From Juglans regia (lineage: Eukaryota; Streptophyta; Magnoliopsida; Fagales; Juglandaceae), in NCBI RefSeq assembly GCF_001411555.2, contig NC_049903.1, positions 11,218,362-11,282,361 on the forward strand: 64,000 nt of DNA, written 5' to 3'. The position numbers were made by a program, and so were the translations under genes. Below, in pieces: positions 38,876-50,071 of this stretch. Under the pieces are notes generated by a model. The model was given only the letters and a program-made list of their open reading frames with translations, did not search any database and was not told the DNA's origin. Every line of letters starts with the position of its first letter. Positions within the stretch are counted from its first letter, which is position 1.

Positions 38876-40009
38876 AGTTTATATGATATTTATGAACATT
38901 ATTTCTAGAGATCAGTGGGAAAAATAACAAAATCCATTTCCCATTACTTTATTTGTGCTCAAACAATCATTTACCTACGAATCTGTTCTCAATTTGAAAT
39001 TTTGTTCCATGATTTGTGCTCTAGATTTATTATTTTAATGGACAAAATAAATTGTTTGTAATGGTAGGTATTGACGAATTAATTCCGCTCATCTCGCCTG
39101 TCTTGAAGTGAAGTGCACCTTTTTTCTTAGTCCATCTTAAAGTCCACTCCTATTAATATAGGAGCATCAGTATATATTATTTGTAATGACTTGAGAAAAA
39201 TTAAAAAATATATATATATGAATTACTCGCAGGGGAATAGCCGATGTTGAAGGGATAAAATATTTACACATAAAAAAAAAAAATAATCAAAAAAAGTTAT
39301 TTATTTAGAAAATATCAGTTTATCTTTTTATTTTGTTCACCCATTTTGATAGCAAGTTATTTAATTTTTTTACTTAATAATTAAGAAATTAATTTTTAAT
39401 ATTAATAATTTAAAAAAATATATATATTTAAATAAATAAAATAAAAATAGAGCAGTGTTAGGGTACTGAGCCGCTCAATTTATTTAGCTGAAGTCATCAG
39501 TCAAAGATACTTTTGCAAAAACACACATACCAACGCATTCAGACTCATTATTGAATCACTGAATCACATTTTGCCCTATTACCCTATCACTGTTTCCCAT
39601 GTATTATTCTATATTATTTATTATTTATTTTCTCTAAGCAATTCCGTATATTCTATATTATTCCAACACTTCTTTTTATTGTATACTTTTTTTTTTATAT
39701 AATAGAATAAAGGATATATATTGTAAAAAAAAAAAAAAACAAAGGATATAGTAGAAAATTTTAGAAAAACATGGACATTATTATATTCGGCCGTAAAATA
39801 AGAATGTTTATTTATTAGTTAATCTTGGTGCCGGAAAAAAGGGACACTATAACCAAACTCTCTTTTTAGTTTATATTCTGTTAAAATTTTACTGGATACA
39901 TCCATCCTGTTAAAAAAATAAATGAACAAGATTAAAAAATTGATGAAAAATTTACTCTTTTTTTTTTTTAATACTTGTAGCAATCTCATGCATTTACTTA
40001 TTGTATCTA

Positions 40010-40150
40010 GTTATATTTTAATAAAATATTATTAGAATATTTTTTAATATTATTTTGATTTAAGATTTGAAAAAATTAAATTTTTTATTTTATTTTGTGT
40101 GATATCAATTTAAAAAAATTATAATAATTAGATGAAATGAGATAAGAATT
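40010..40150. repeat. Partial MITE copy, reverse orientation
   Basis: It contains AATAAAATATTATTAGAATA, TTTATTTTATTTTGTGTGAT and GATGAAATGAGATAAGAATT. It matches the second half of the family; the ends are missing. Confidence 0.45.
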
Positions 40151-40710
40151 CTTCTGTAGCACTTGTTATGCTGCAAATGTTACTTATATCACTAAAGTGA
40201 GATCTAATATTGGATTGGACCGACTTGATCATATTTATTTTTCAATGAGCTGTATATACCTTTTCTTAATTTGTCTTTTTTTGAAAAATAATACTTATGT
40301 GTGTATATGTATGAAAAGCAAATAAAGAAAGTGCATGATTTTCGGGAACTCCACGTACGGACGTAGTTCTAAGAACTTATCTGAAAATTCACTCTAGTGT
40401 TCATTTGACAACACATGTAATATATTTCGTTGTCATGAACAAAAACAAAGCCTTTGATAATGCTCGAGTAGGATGACATTAACTACAACCTTAGAATCAA
40501 CCTCGAGACAATATTGTTTAGAGTTTGATGATCACATATATGCTTGTACTGTTAGTGTCATTACAGAATTCAAATCCTCTAGATCAGTTTTTAGGACCTA
40601 AAATGATAGAAATATAGATAGATTGCATATTATTTATTGGGTATTTAGTATGAAAATTTTTTCTCATCAATCACTATTCACCAGCCCACATCATAAGAAA
40701 AATAATCTCA

Positions 40711-40915
40711 TATCCTATTTGGATTGAGAAACTATCTTAACTCATCTCATCTCATCATTATAACTTTTTCAAATCTTTATATAAAATATAATAAACAATT
40801 CAATTTTTTTAAATTTTAAAATAATAATAATATTAAAAAATAATATTCTAATAATATTTTATTTAATTTTTAACTTTTATATAAAATCATCTCATCTCAC
40901 AATCTAAACGGGAGC
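40711..40915. mobile_element. MITE, ~200 bp family, copy E
   Basis: The left end is TATCCTATTTGGATTGAGAA and the right end CAATCTAAACGGGAGC. The complete family block order is kept, including CTAATAATATTTTATTTAAT and ATCATCTCATCTC near the right end. Confidence 0.65.
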
Positions 40916-43614
40916 TAATAGTGCTTCGACCAGCAAAGTCTATCCAGCACTTCAAAGTTATTTTATTAATCCGTCTTGAGTTTTGACTTTTCTTCTTTGT
41001 CTTTAACCATCGAAAATAATGTGTATGTATTATGCAAAATGAAGTTTTGTGCAACTCGTGATAGGTTTATCTATACTTTTATGAGCGAAGATAATGGCAA
41101 TTAAGTTGAACAAGTTTATAATTTTTAGATTCCGCACTTTATTATTTTAAAGATGATCTTCATCGTCACCACAGGTTTTAAGGTAAGAGGGAATTTCAGA
41201 AAGAGATCATGTGATCCAATCAAAAATCATGTCGACAGAATGTTTAGGAAATCGATCCCTCCTTGGATTCCATTCCTTCGTAGGCCATAAACCAAAGCAT
41301 CATGGAGAAAGTATCTGATCTATTATTAGAAGTCACATCACATGATGAACATGGAGGTTAATTTCACTGTAAAAACACTGGAAATCTTACATTAAAACAT
41401 GCTATGTATATATAGTTGTGATCATCTAACCCTATCCAAAACAAGTACTTTTAGGGCTCAAAACCCAAAACTCTTTGATTAAAAGAATATAAGGTGATCA
41501 AAAGTAACCATGAATATAATTTAATGCTCAGAGCCCTAGACAAAGTAAAGGGTCCCTTATTTCTTGGCTTAAATTAAATGTTTTTGGGGGTGGGTGTCCT
41601 AGACTACTCCTTGCAGTAGTAGTACTTTATTATATAGCCTTTTCTCAAAAGAATTTGAAGTAAAGGTAAGTGTCCAAAAACATTCTTTATACACTATGTG
41701 TGATTATTAAAGAAAGTGTGGGACTATGGTCCTATGGATTTGTGGCTGGGACCCTACTCACATGGAGTGTTTCCCCCTTTGTCTCTAGTACCCCACAACC
41801 TTTGTTGTGTTAGGGCAGCACGTGTATGCATGTCGTGGTTAGGGATTGACCATATATTTGGCGTTTTCTCAAATGTGAACAGATTGGGCTAGCGTTAATG
41901 TTTGACCATGTTTTCCACGTGGCAAGGCGGTAAGGGCTCCACCTAATGGAAAAGTTGTAATTATATTAAATGTCATGACCCCCGTGGGATGATTCAAGTG
42001 ATTTAAGCAGGATTGGATCCCAAATCATCTTTTATTTGATGGCTAAAAACTTGCAAGAAAATGTTTGGATTTGCATAGACCCAATGCCAAAAAAAGGCAG
42101 TAATTTGAGGATTTGTGATAGAGGATTATTTTTTCTGATTAAACAAACAGAAAAAATGGTACTAATTAAATGATCAGTTGAAACATAGAGCTTGTCCCAA
42201 TTAATGAAAGTTTTATACATGTACAGATCCTAGCTAGATCATGCATCCATCCAAATTAGAAAGTAGAGTTTTCAGTGCATTTTCCTTCTCATGAAATATC
42301 ATATAATAGGTACCATCTACCCTTTTCTTTATACCTGCATTCTAAGAGAATTCACACTAATTTCCAACTTTACCAGCTTCAAAGAGCAGCACCCCTAGCT
42401 GGGCATGGAACCCATATGGAGAACAGCTCTCACATGCTTAGATTGTGCAGTAAGTGAAGACAAGAGAGTGTGGGAGGGACATTTTGTTTTGAAAATTCAA
42501 AGTTTGTTGGGACATAAATTCAAAAACTTGGGGTTTGACTGTAGGCATCATGATATATACAGCTTTCTAATATACGGGTCCCCTTGCTTTCCTCCTTTCT
42601 TCCAACCTTTTGAACGTTTTGGTTACTTGGTCTATAAAGTTTCCTTTCTTTTCTCCAGTTCATTATTATTATTTTTTTTTTTTCTGGCAAAAGAATATAC
42701 TGATCAATTGATCTTCAAAGTCAATGATGATTTACAATCTTTAAACGTGGATGTGACGCTTGTTGAAGATGGCAATGGAGAAAAATCTAAATGATAATCA
42801 ATGTGGGCCATGCGTTTCTCAAGAGTCCATTCACCATTAAAAAGGTTGGTTGCCTTCTAAAGCATGGCACTCGAATATTTGTCAAAGAAACCAAGTGGGG
42901 TGCATTGGAATGATTCAAGGATCATTTGGGTGGCTGCTCTTTGATTGTCCCATGGAATTAAATCCAATCCAAATTCTTCACAGTAAAGAGTATATAATTT
43001 GAATTGGTTATGTAAATCTGGCCACAACTGTTTTGTTGGATTAATATTTCTTAGAGTTTTTTTATCATCTCTATTTGTCGGACCGAATTAATTCTGGCTG
43101 TTTGGTTACTGGTCCAAGTCTTTTTTTTTATCTGGTTGTTTTGGCAACACCTCGTTTTACACATTTTAGTGCTAAGCTCAGGCTTCGAGCCTTTGTTTGA
43201 ACAGACTGCAGCCCACCTTAATTTAGATCATGGGCTGTCCTCGGTTGCCAACTAAGGTGTGGCCCAATGCAAAAAAGGTGCATGATCTCATGGTGAAATG
43301 ACCAGGCTCAGTGGCAAGTTTGACACCAGCTTTTGAGTTACTCATACTACTCCCCCCTCCCTTGAAATCCTGTTTGTTTTCCTGGTTACAAACTCTAGAT
43401 TTCCTCCAAGCATTGAAGACCATAAAAACCACTTAAATCAGAACAAGTTTTTAATAATAAAGAGATCGAGTGATCCACTACAGACACCAGTGGATTATGG
43501 ATACCACTTCATATCTCAATATCTATCTAGGTCTCATGTAAAAAAGTAATATCTTACCCTTTCATCTACAACTATAGTTCCCTCCATGAGTGGGATTTCC
43601 TCTATGAAACCATC

Positions 43615-45526
43615 TCAATTTTGCATGACCTGCCCTTCTTTGCTTTCTCCTCCATTTTCTAATATTTCAGTAGGAGGAGGGAAAGACTGAAACTTTAGTA
43701 CACTGTCACTGCTGACATAGACAACCCGAAAGATGTCATACTTAATGTCAGCAGATAAGCGATCGAGATAGGACAGAATATCCTTTCTCTGATCTGAGCT
43801 TAGGATCCATGAGTAACAAAGTTGGATTGACTTCCACAGAAAAAGGCATACCACTTTTGGCTTGCCTTGGCATCTAAAGCAAACTCCGGCTGCAGCACCT
43901 TCCATCTTTGGAAAACGAGATTTGAATACTGCTAAGCATGCATATGAAAGGTCGTCTATGTCTCTGGCAGAGGCGGCTGCTGCAGAGCCTGCATACATGG
44001 ATATTATGTCACCTGTGTGAAATCTTATGGCTGAGGAGCTGTCTCTCGACTCTCCAGCGTATGCATCAATGAAGCTATGGTCAATTAAGATACCCATGCT
44101 TGATATACTGTTTAACATTGAGATCTGGGACAAGTGTAAAGCGGGTATCAGAACAGAATTTTTTACATATATGTGTGTGTATTATATATATATATATACA
44201 CCCACATGCATTTCATGCAAAAGATAAGGAAAATGAAAGCAAAATGACGAGAAAAATGTATAACAAAAGAAGTTATCATCAGAATAATTATCAACTTGGA
44301 ATTCCCACTTTGATTAATTTAGCAACTGAAGGACCCTCTTTCCTCATTGTTTGAAGTCCCAAAGGTAGGTTTAAAAGTTGGAACTCTCCTTGAGCATTAA
44401 TATGAAACAGTAGAAAGCAGATAATACATGTACTTGAAGCTTTTTAATCAACATTAGGCACATCAGCCCGTCCCATAATCTTGTCATTACCCCAATGCTC
44501 TGTTGTTTGCTGCTTGGACTTATGATTTACGTAACTTCCTTTCAGTATGTAAAATACACACACACACACACAAATCCACGAATAAAGTTAAAAAGTTGAA
44601 TAAAAATCCATGAGATGAGTTGAGATTAAAGTTAAAAAGTTGAATAAAATATTGTTAGAATATATTTTTTAATATTATTTTTGTTTTGGGATTTGAAAAA
44701 GTTGAATTGTTTATTTTATTTTGTGTAGGGATTTGAAAAAATTATAATGATGAGGTGAGATGAGATGAGATGTTTCCTGAAAACAAACGAGGTTAAAAAC
44801 TCAAAAACATTTCAAACAATTATGTATTAATTTTCATTAAATAATTTTAATGATTCGTGGATATCTATGACTGGTACAAGGAAAAGTGGAAGCGCCAATA
44901 ACAATAACTAAAATTACTTACAAGGGTATTACATAATAACTCTTTGTTTTCACAAGATCTCTTCTGCCATGCTCCATACCATATAATCTGAAGAAAAGAT
45001 TAAGAAATTAAGATATCCAAAAATCAGTACGTGACTGCATATATACATATAACATGATGGTTAAGTATATATGTACTGAAATATGATCTTAGATTCTAGT
45101 AACAGAAATAATAACATGACTTACAATGATGATGATGGTGATAAAAATAATAAATGCTAGAGATTATTGATTCGACACTAATGAATTAAGTCCAAAAGGG
45201 GTTTATACATATATACGGCTACTTTGCGATTGGTTTTCTTAAGAACAGAAAAGTAAGCAAAAAAAACAGTAGAATAATTGAATAAACAATAAAAGAGTAC
45301 TGTATATTTTATAAGTAGCAGTAGTAGTGAGGTGAAAAATGAAGGGTCTTACCATATTTCCATGGATGCTTTTAAAAAAAGAGCTTTGTACGCAGCCAAG
45401 ACTCTCAGTGCATGAAGAAAATTGCTTTAGAGCTTCGACGAATTCATCGACCAAAACAACTGTTGGCCTGAAGACGAAAAAGGTTAGATCCAAATTTCCA
45501 TTGTTAAAGGGAAGAAAGCAGGCCAT
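43615..45526 (-). CDS. Plant protein of unknown function (three exons, 249 aa)
   Basis: Exons in coding order: 45353-45526, 44922-44987, 43615-44124; introns are GT..AG, all in phase 0, giving 750 nt with the stop. The protein starts MACFLPFNNGNLDLTFFVFR. It continues through a helical-looking segment (PTVVLVDEFVEALKQFS), then IIWYGAWQKRS, a central stretch with DAYAGESRDSSSAIRF, and a region with two closely spaced cysteines (GVCFRCQ). The C-terminal part includes WKSIQLCYSWILSSDQRKDI. It ends in an acidic, Gly/Glu-rich tail. There is no signal peptide or obvious membrane segment. I recall homologues of similar length across eudicots annotated only as uncharacterised, so the gene is probably real and conserved, but I cannot assign a function. 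It looks intact. Confidence 0.8.
44608..44795. mobile_element. MITE, ~200 bp family, copy F, in the unknown gene
   Basis: Reverse-orientation copy: GAGATGAGTTGAGATTAAAG, GTTGAATAAAATATTGTTAG, GTTTATTTTATTTTGTGTAG, and repeated GAGATGAGATGAGATG before AAACAAACGAGG. It lies within the second intron of the 249 aa gene (44,125-44,921). Confidence 0.6.
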
Positions 45527-45799
45527 TCTGTTATCTTTTTGTTAATCTTTCTTTGAAGTTTCTGTGTCTCTTCGAATGAATCAAGGAGAGAACGTGAAAA
45601 CAAAGGCTAAGAAAATGAGTACTCGAACCTTCGGTTGGAAAATTTTTTTAATAGTAGCTGAAAAGATGAGGGGCTCAGGCTGGTCATGTCGACTTGCCAG
45701 GTCTTCTTTGGCTTCTTCAGATTCTGAGACAAAAGACGGAAGGAAATTCAACTTTAAAAAATAAATATAGAAAGACTTGGAAATAAAAGAGGAAGGGCA

Positions 45800-46480
45800 T
45801 GTAACATTTTTTTATCTATTTATTTTAATTTTTTTAATATAAATATTATTAATAATTTTAAATATTTTAAAAAATAAAATAAAAATTATAATATTATTAA
45901 AAAATATTTTTTTAATCAAGAAATAGAATAAAGAATAATATTTATTTTATTTCGTGATTAAGGAAGTATTTTTTAATAATTTTTTTTTACTTTCTGATTA
46001 AGAAAGTATTTTTTAATGATATTTTAAATTTATTTTATTTTTTAAAAGTGTAAAAAAAATCTATATAAAAAATAAATTAAAAAAATACACATAAAAGAAT
46101 ACATATTAAGCCCAACAGGAACCCCACCGAAGCTGTAGCATGTCCATTTTAAATATTTAAAAAAATCATAATATTATTAAAAATACTTTCTTAATCATGA
46201 AGTAAAATAAAGAATTATAAAAAAATATTTTTATAATTCTTTATTTTTTTATAAAAAATATTTTTTATAAAAAAATATTTTTTATTTTACTTTGTAATTA
46301 AGAAAATATATTTTTTTAGTTTCTGATTAAAAAATTATTTTCTTAATAATATTTTAAATTTATTATTTTTTAAAAATATTAAAAAATATTAAAAAATCTA
46401 TATAAAAAATTATTTAAATAAAAAATATATAAAATAATCCTACAGCCCCCAGCGAGAGCCCCCAGCGGGGGCTGTAGCAT
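45800..46480. repeat. Duplicated AT-rich block with GC-rich GCTGTAGCAT ends
   Basis: Two similar AT-rich blocks (about 45.8-46.14 kb and 46.15-46.48 kb) each end in a GC-rich motif followed by GCTGTAGCAT. The second ends in an 11 bp palindrome: CTACAGCCCCC at 46440-46450 and GGGGGCTGTAG at 46467-46477. This pattern suggests a MITE pair or a tandemly duplicated foldback element. No known family can be assigned. Confidence 0.45.
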
Positions 46481-47477
46481 AAAGTCTTGTTCTTTTTTTA
46501 ATGATTTGATCTTCTTCTCTCTTTCTTTTTGTGTGAAATGACGTAATTAATATTTGAAGGTCTTCTCATTGTATATATATCAGAGCATTCCCATCTTTTT
46601 AATTCGTTGTTATTTAAGGTAAGCTAACGACATGACTTGTTTTTTCAATTGATAACTTTTTTTTTTTTTAATGAAATTCATTTCAATAAAATGGGCCTAT
46701 TCTTCATGAATTCAGAATTTGATATCAAGTCTGCGCATCTAAAGGTTTGACCATTTAATACGATCGATATTTTATGGCAAGTCGTACCGTGGGAAACTGA
46801 AATCTTGAAAATTGAAGTTAGGGAAAACAGGACTACTCACGAAGGGGGTTGGTTTATATATATATTTTTTCCCATTTAGTTATGTGTAGTAAGAAAGAAA
46901 CGTTAAGGTTACGTTTAAGTAACGGGGTGATCTTAAATATTTTATGAATAATAATAAAAAAAATATTAAATAATATAAACACTGTACACCTTTTTAAAAA
47001 AATAGTAAAATTTATTATTAAAAAATTAATTTTTTTATATAGATCCTACTTTTACTTATTTTTTTTTAAAGGAATGCAGCATACTTATGCATTTCATGAC
47101 TGTAAATATTATTTTCTTTTTAAGTAATTAGAAATTTAATCCCAAGTTAACTAAAAATAAAAAAACAAAGACCGGAGATGCCAAATAGTAACTGGTATAT
47201 ATGGTTTCACCGCTGTTATATATAGAACAAATATGTAATCAAATCATATCTTTATTAAGATAATTGAAAAGCAGCTGTCTTTTTCAGCAATTCTCTTTCC
47301 AAACTTCACAACACCCCAGTTGTTCGCTACTCATCCATCATGAGACTTGAGGCAATATTATATCATAAACTAGTTAATTGACACTTCATCATGCATGACC
47401 TAAAGCTGTAGTTCTTTTGGATGATAAGCAAATGCATCCAACATATTTTCCCCCAAGTGCAAATCAAGTGCATCAAA

Positions 47478-47504
47478 GTAGTAGTAGTAGTAGTAGTAGT
47501 AGTA
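47478..47504. repeat. (GTA)9 microsatellite
   Basis: Nine perfect GTA trinucleotides in intergenic DNA. Confidence 0.95.
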
Positions 47505-48939
47505 AGGGGCCTAAGGGCATATTTTGGTGACAGATTACATCTAGTAGCAACCTGCCCCAAGGCACCCCAACAAGAAGTATACAAAATCTGAGGTATGAAA
47601 CAAACCATCTCAACTCATGGATTTTGTACTTGACAAATTAATCATAATAATAACCATCTCAACATTCTTGCTATGCTTGCACACTGATATTCACTTCTCT
47701 TGCAATCTGAAAACTTCCTCTTATTTTGAACTTTGACAAATCCAAGAAAGATTTGTTTGGAAATACACTATAAACTAATATGTTCTTCAAGCATACAAAT
47801 TCAAATCACTTCTACCCCACGGCTGTTAATATAAAAACCACTTCCCCCACAACCCTGTAAAAGTTGATCTAAATCTTCATGAAGTTGTTGACAATAGAAA
47901 TAGTCGAACACTACTATCATTTTTTTTATTAGTCTGACACTAATATCATTGCGCCATAGTTTCTGAAAACCCAACAAGGGATGGAAACTGTGCATAGATA
48001 TCTTCACGTTAATTCAGTGCTCATCAACCTACATACATAACATTAAAAAGATATTAAATTCAGACTTTAGTTTAATTTTTTACTATTCTACTAGAAAATT
48101 ACAGATATGAAACAATTTTTTTTTTTTTTTTAAAGCTACCAACTTGTGCATGGGTTTCAAATGTATTTGGTGCAGTTCAAAGTTTCAAATAGATTTCAGA
48201 GTAAATAACAATGTATCTCTTGGTGGTTAGGCATAATACTATCCTCTCCTTGACTTTAAAAAGGTTGGAGTACACCTCGGAAGAACTTTTTAGAAAAAGG
48301 ATTAGTGCAAGTAGAGTGTCAGACAGATTGGTTAGTTAGAAAAATAGATTGGTTGGTGAGATATACCAACGCAATCCAAATTGAGGAAGTCATATGTAAA
48401 TTTTTAAAAATCAGGAAAGTATCATTAATTGCAGAGGTGAATTGCAATACCCTAGCTTTTGCACTAGTGAAGGCTGTTAAATATCATACCAGTTATTAAA
48501 TCGACTTGTATTACTCTCTGCAGTGGTTAAATTTCATTATCTTTATAAGAATCAAGCTGGGAGGGGGGATTTATGGTTCATGGGTCCTACCTATGAGGAG
48601 AGAATGATTAAAGAGTACTGCTGCACCGTGAAAAGTTTTTGGGTTACCTACACTGTGCATCCTCCAACATCAACATTGATCTTTGTTTCTGGTCATCTCT
48701 CTCAAACCAATTTAGCAATGACTCTAAATTTCAATGTTTCAATTGTCAACTATTTAAGGAATATGTGCATAAAAGAAAATGCATGTGCCATTCATGTGAC
48801 ATATTAAAGGACAGCAACAAAAGATTAAAAAAAAAACAATGAAAAAAAAAAAGAATCTACCACTTCTTACCACCTGACTCTTCAGTATCACCACTGAGCT
48901 CATTTTTCCCACTCAGCTCTTCATAACTACATTTTTTTC

Positions 48940-49145
48940 TGCCACCGGGTGTCTGAGAACAGCATCCCGACTAATCCTGGGGGTGCACAGGCCCTCAACA
49001 AGGAGCTTCCCGCAAGTGTACTTTGGATAATTCAAGGAAAAAATCCTCCAGTCCCATGGCCCCTAAGAATTGTTTGCACTCAAGAGGATTAGAACCTTAG
49101 ACCTGGAGGGAGCATACCACCAAGACCAAGGCCTCTACCACTTCA
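48940..49145 (-). mobile_element. tRNA-derived SINE-like copy
   Basis: On the minus strand it begins with GTGGTAGAGGCCTTGGTCTT, has a B-box-like AGGTTCTAATCC (complement of 49087-49098) and ends with CCGGTGGCAGAAAAAAATG. It shares the GACTAATCC-GGGTGCACAGG region with the copy at 49.58 kb. The A-rich tail lies on the low-coordinate side. The A box is degenerate. Confidence 0.55.
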
Positions 49146-49579
49146 TAACTAAACCTATTGTAAGCACCAAACCTCAACTTCCTTATTTGTATTTTAGCTG
49201 TTCTATTTCTTTTAAAGTTTTTTGGCGGATGGATAGTATTCGGGATATGATTTTCTTGCTGTAAGGTTTATGCGATGGTTATTGGCAATTTAAATGCTAT
49301 TGGGGAGACGGGAAAGGAAATCTAGATATAGATGAAGAAAAGGAATATTTGATGAGAAGATTAAGGGTCTATGGTTTCTTTGAGGTCTTGAGAAGCATGA
49401 CTTATGTGGGGTTATGGTTTTGTTAGTTTGCTGCGAATTTGTGGTGGTGATGCTGGTTGAGCTTGGTTATGGGCATAAAATCATAGAACCAAGGAGGTAG
49501 ATGAGTAATCATTTGGTGGACAGTGCAAAAGTTAATGAAGTTTTACGGTCAATAATCCTAAAACCAATCAGACTTTTTT

Positions 49580-49700
49580 TATTGGCACTGGGTGTCCGAG
49601 GACAAAGTCCCAACTAATCCCAAGGGTGCACAAACACTCGGCAATTTCTAGGGGCTATTGAATAACCCAAGGTGCACTTGCGGCAATTAGACACGAATGA
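49580..49700 (-). mobile_element. Truncated SINE-like copy
   Basis: It shares CTGGGTGTCCGAGGAC and AACTAATCCCAAGGGTGCAC with the SINE at 48.94 kb but lacks the tRNA-related head. An A-rich tail (complement of 49573-49582) marks the 3' end. The orientation is minus. Confidence 0.5.
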
Positions 49701-50071
49701 AACCAAAACTACAGTCAGAATGTAGTTAGTTCTCATGTTTACTTCCTATATACTTTGGCTATGTCTTTTTCTCTTATGAATAAAACTTTTCTATTACCTA
49801 TCAAAAAGTCAGAATGTAGTTAGACCAATTTTCCAATTACACCTTACTTGAATGGGGAGTGAATTTACAGGGGCAAACTGATATTATCTTAATAGGGCTG
49901 ATGCGGTCAAAATCTTGTTCATGTGGCTATAACTCAGAGCCACATCATTGAAGTTTTCCAGCATAAATATTTTAAAACTAAACATATCATTTTCAACGAC
50001 TGCATATTATAAAGATACTAAACTAAATGAGGAAAAAGAAAGTTGAGTTTTAAGGGAATTTCCTCACCGTA

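Larger units (their letters stand above)
34700..43614. other. Gene-free repeat-rich intergenic region
   Basis: No coding gene is supported across about 9 kb. It contains several MITE copies and a nested repeat at 37.4-37.85 kb. The rest is AT-rich single-copy-looking DNA. The open frame at 42,405-42,794 has phenylalanine/leucine-rich low-complexity sequence with no family resemblance. Confidence 0.65.
45527..50071. other. Intergenic region with repeats
   Basis: No gene is supported between the unknown gene and the end of the hydrolase gene. It holds duplicated AT-rich blocks (45.8-46.48 kb) that end in a GC-rich palindrome, a (GTA)9 microsatellite, and two SINE-like copies (48.94-49.15 and 49.58-49.70 kb). 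A LINE-type tail (ATAAAACTTTTCTATTACCT then ATCAAAAAG) lies at about 49.78 kb. Confidence 0.6.

Noticed and set aside
42405..42794. 129-codon plus-strand open frame
   Set aside because: The translation is Phe/Leu/Ser-rich across a T-rich tract, with no recognisable domain and no supporting splice pattern.
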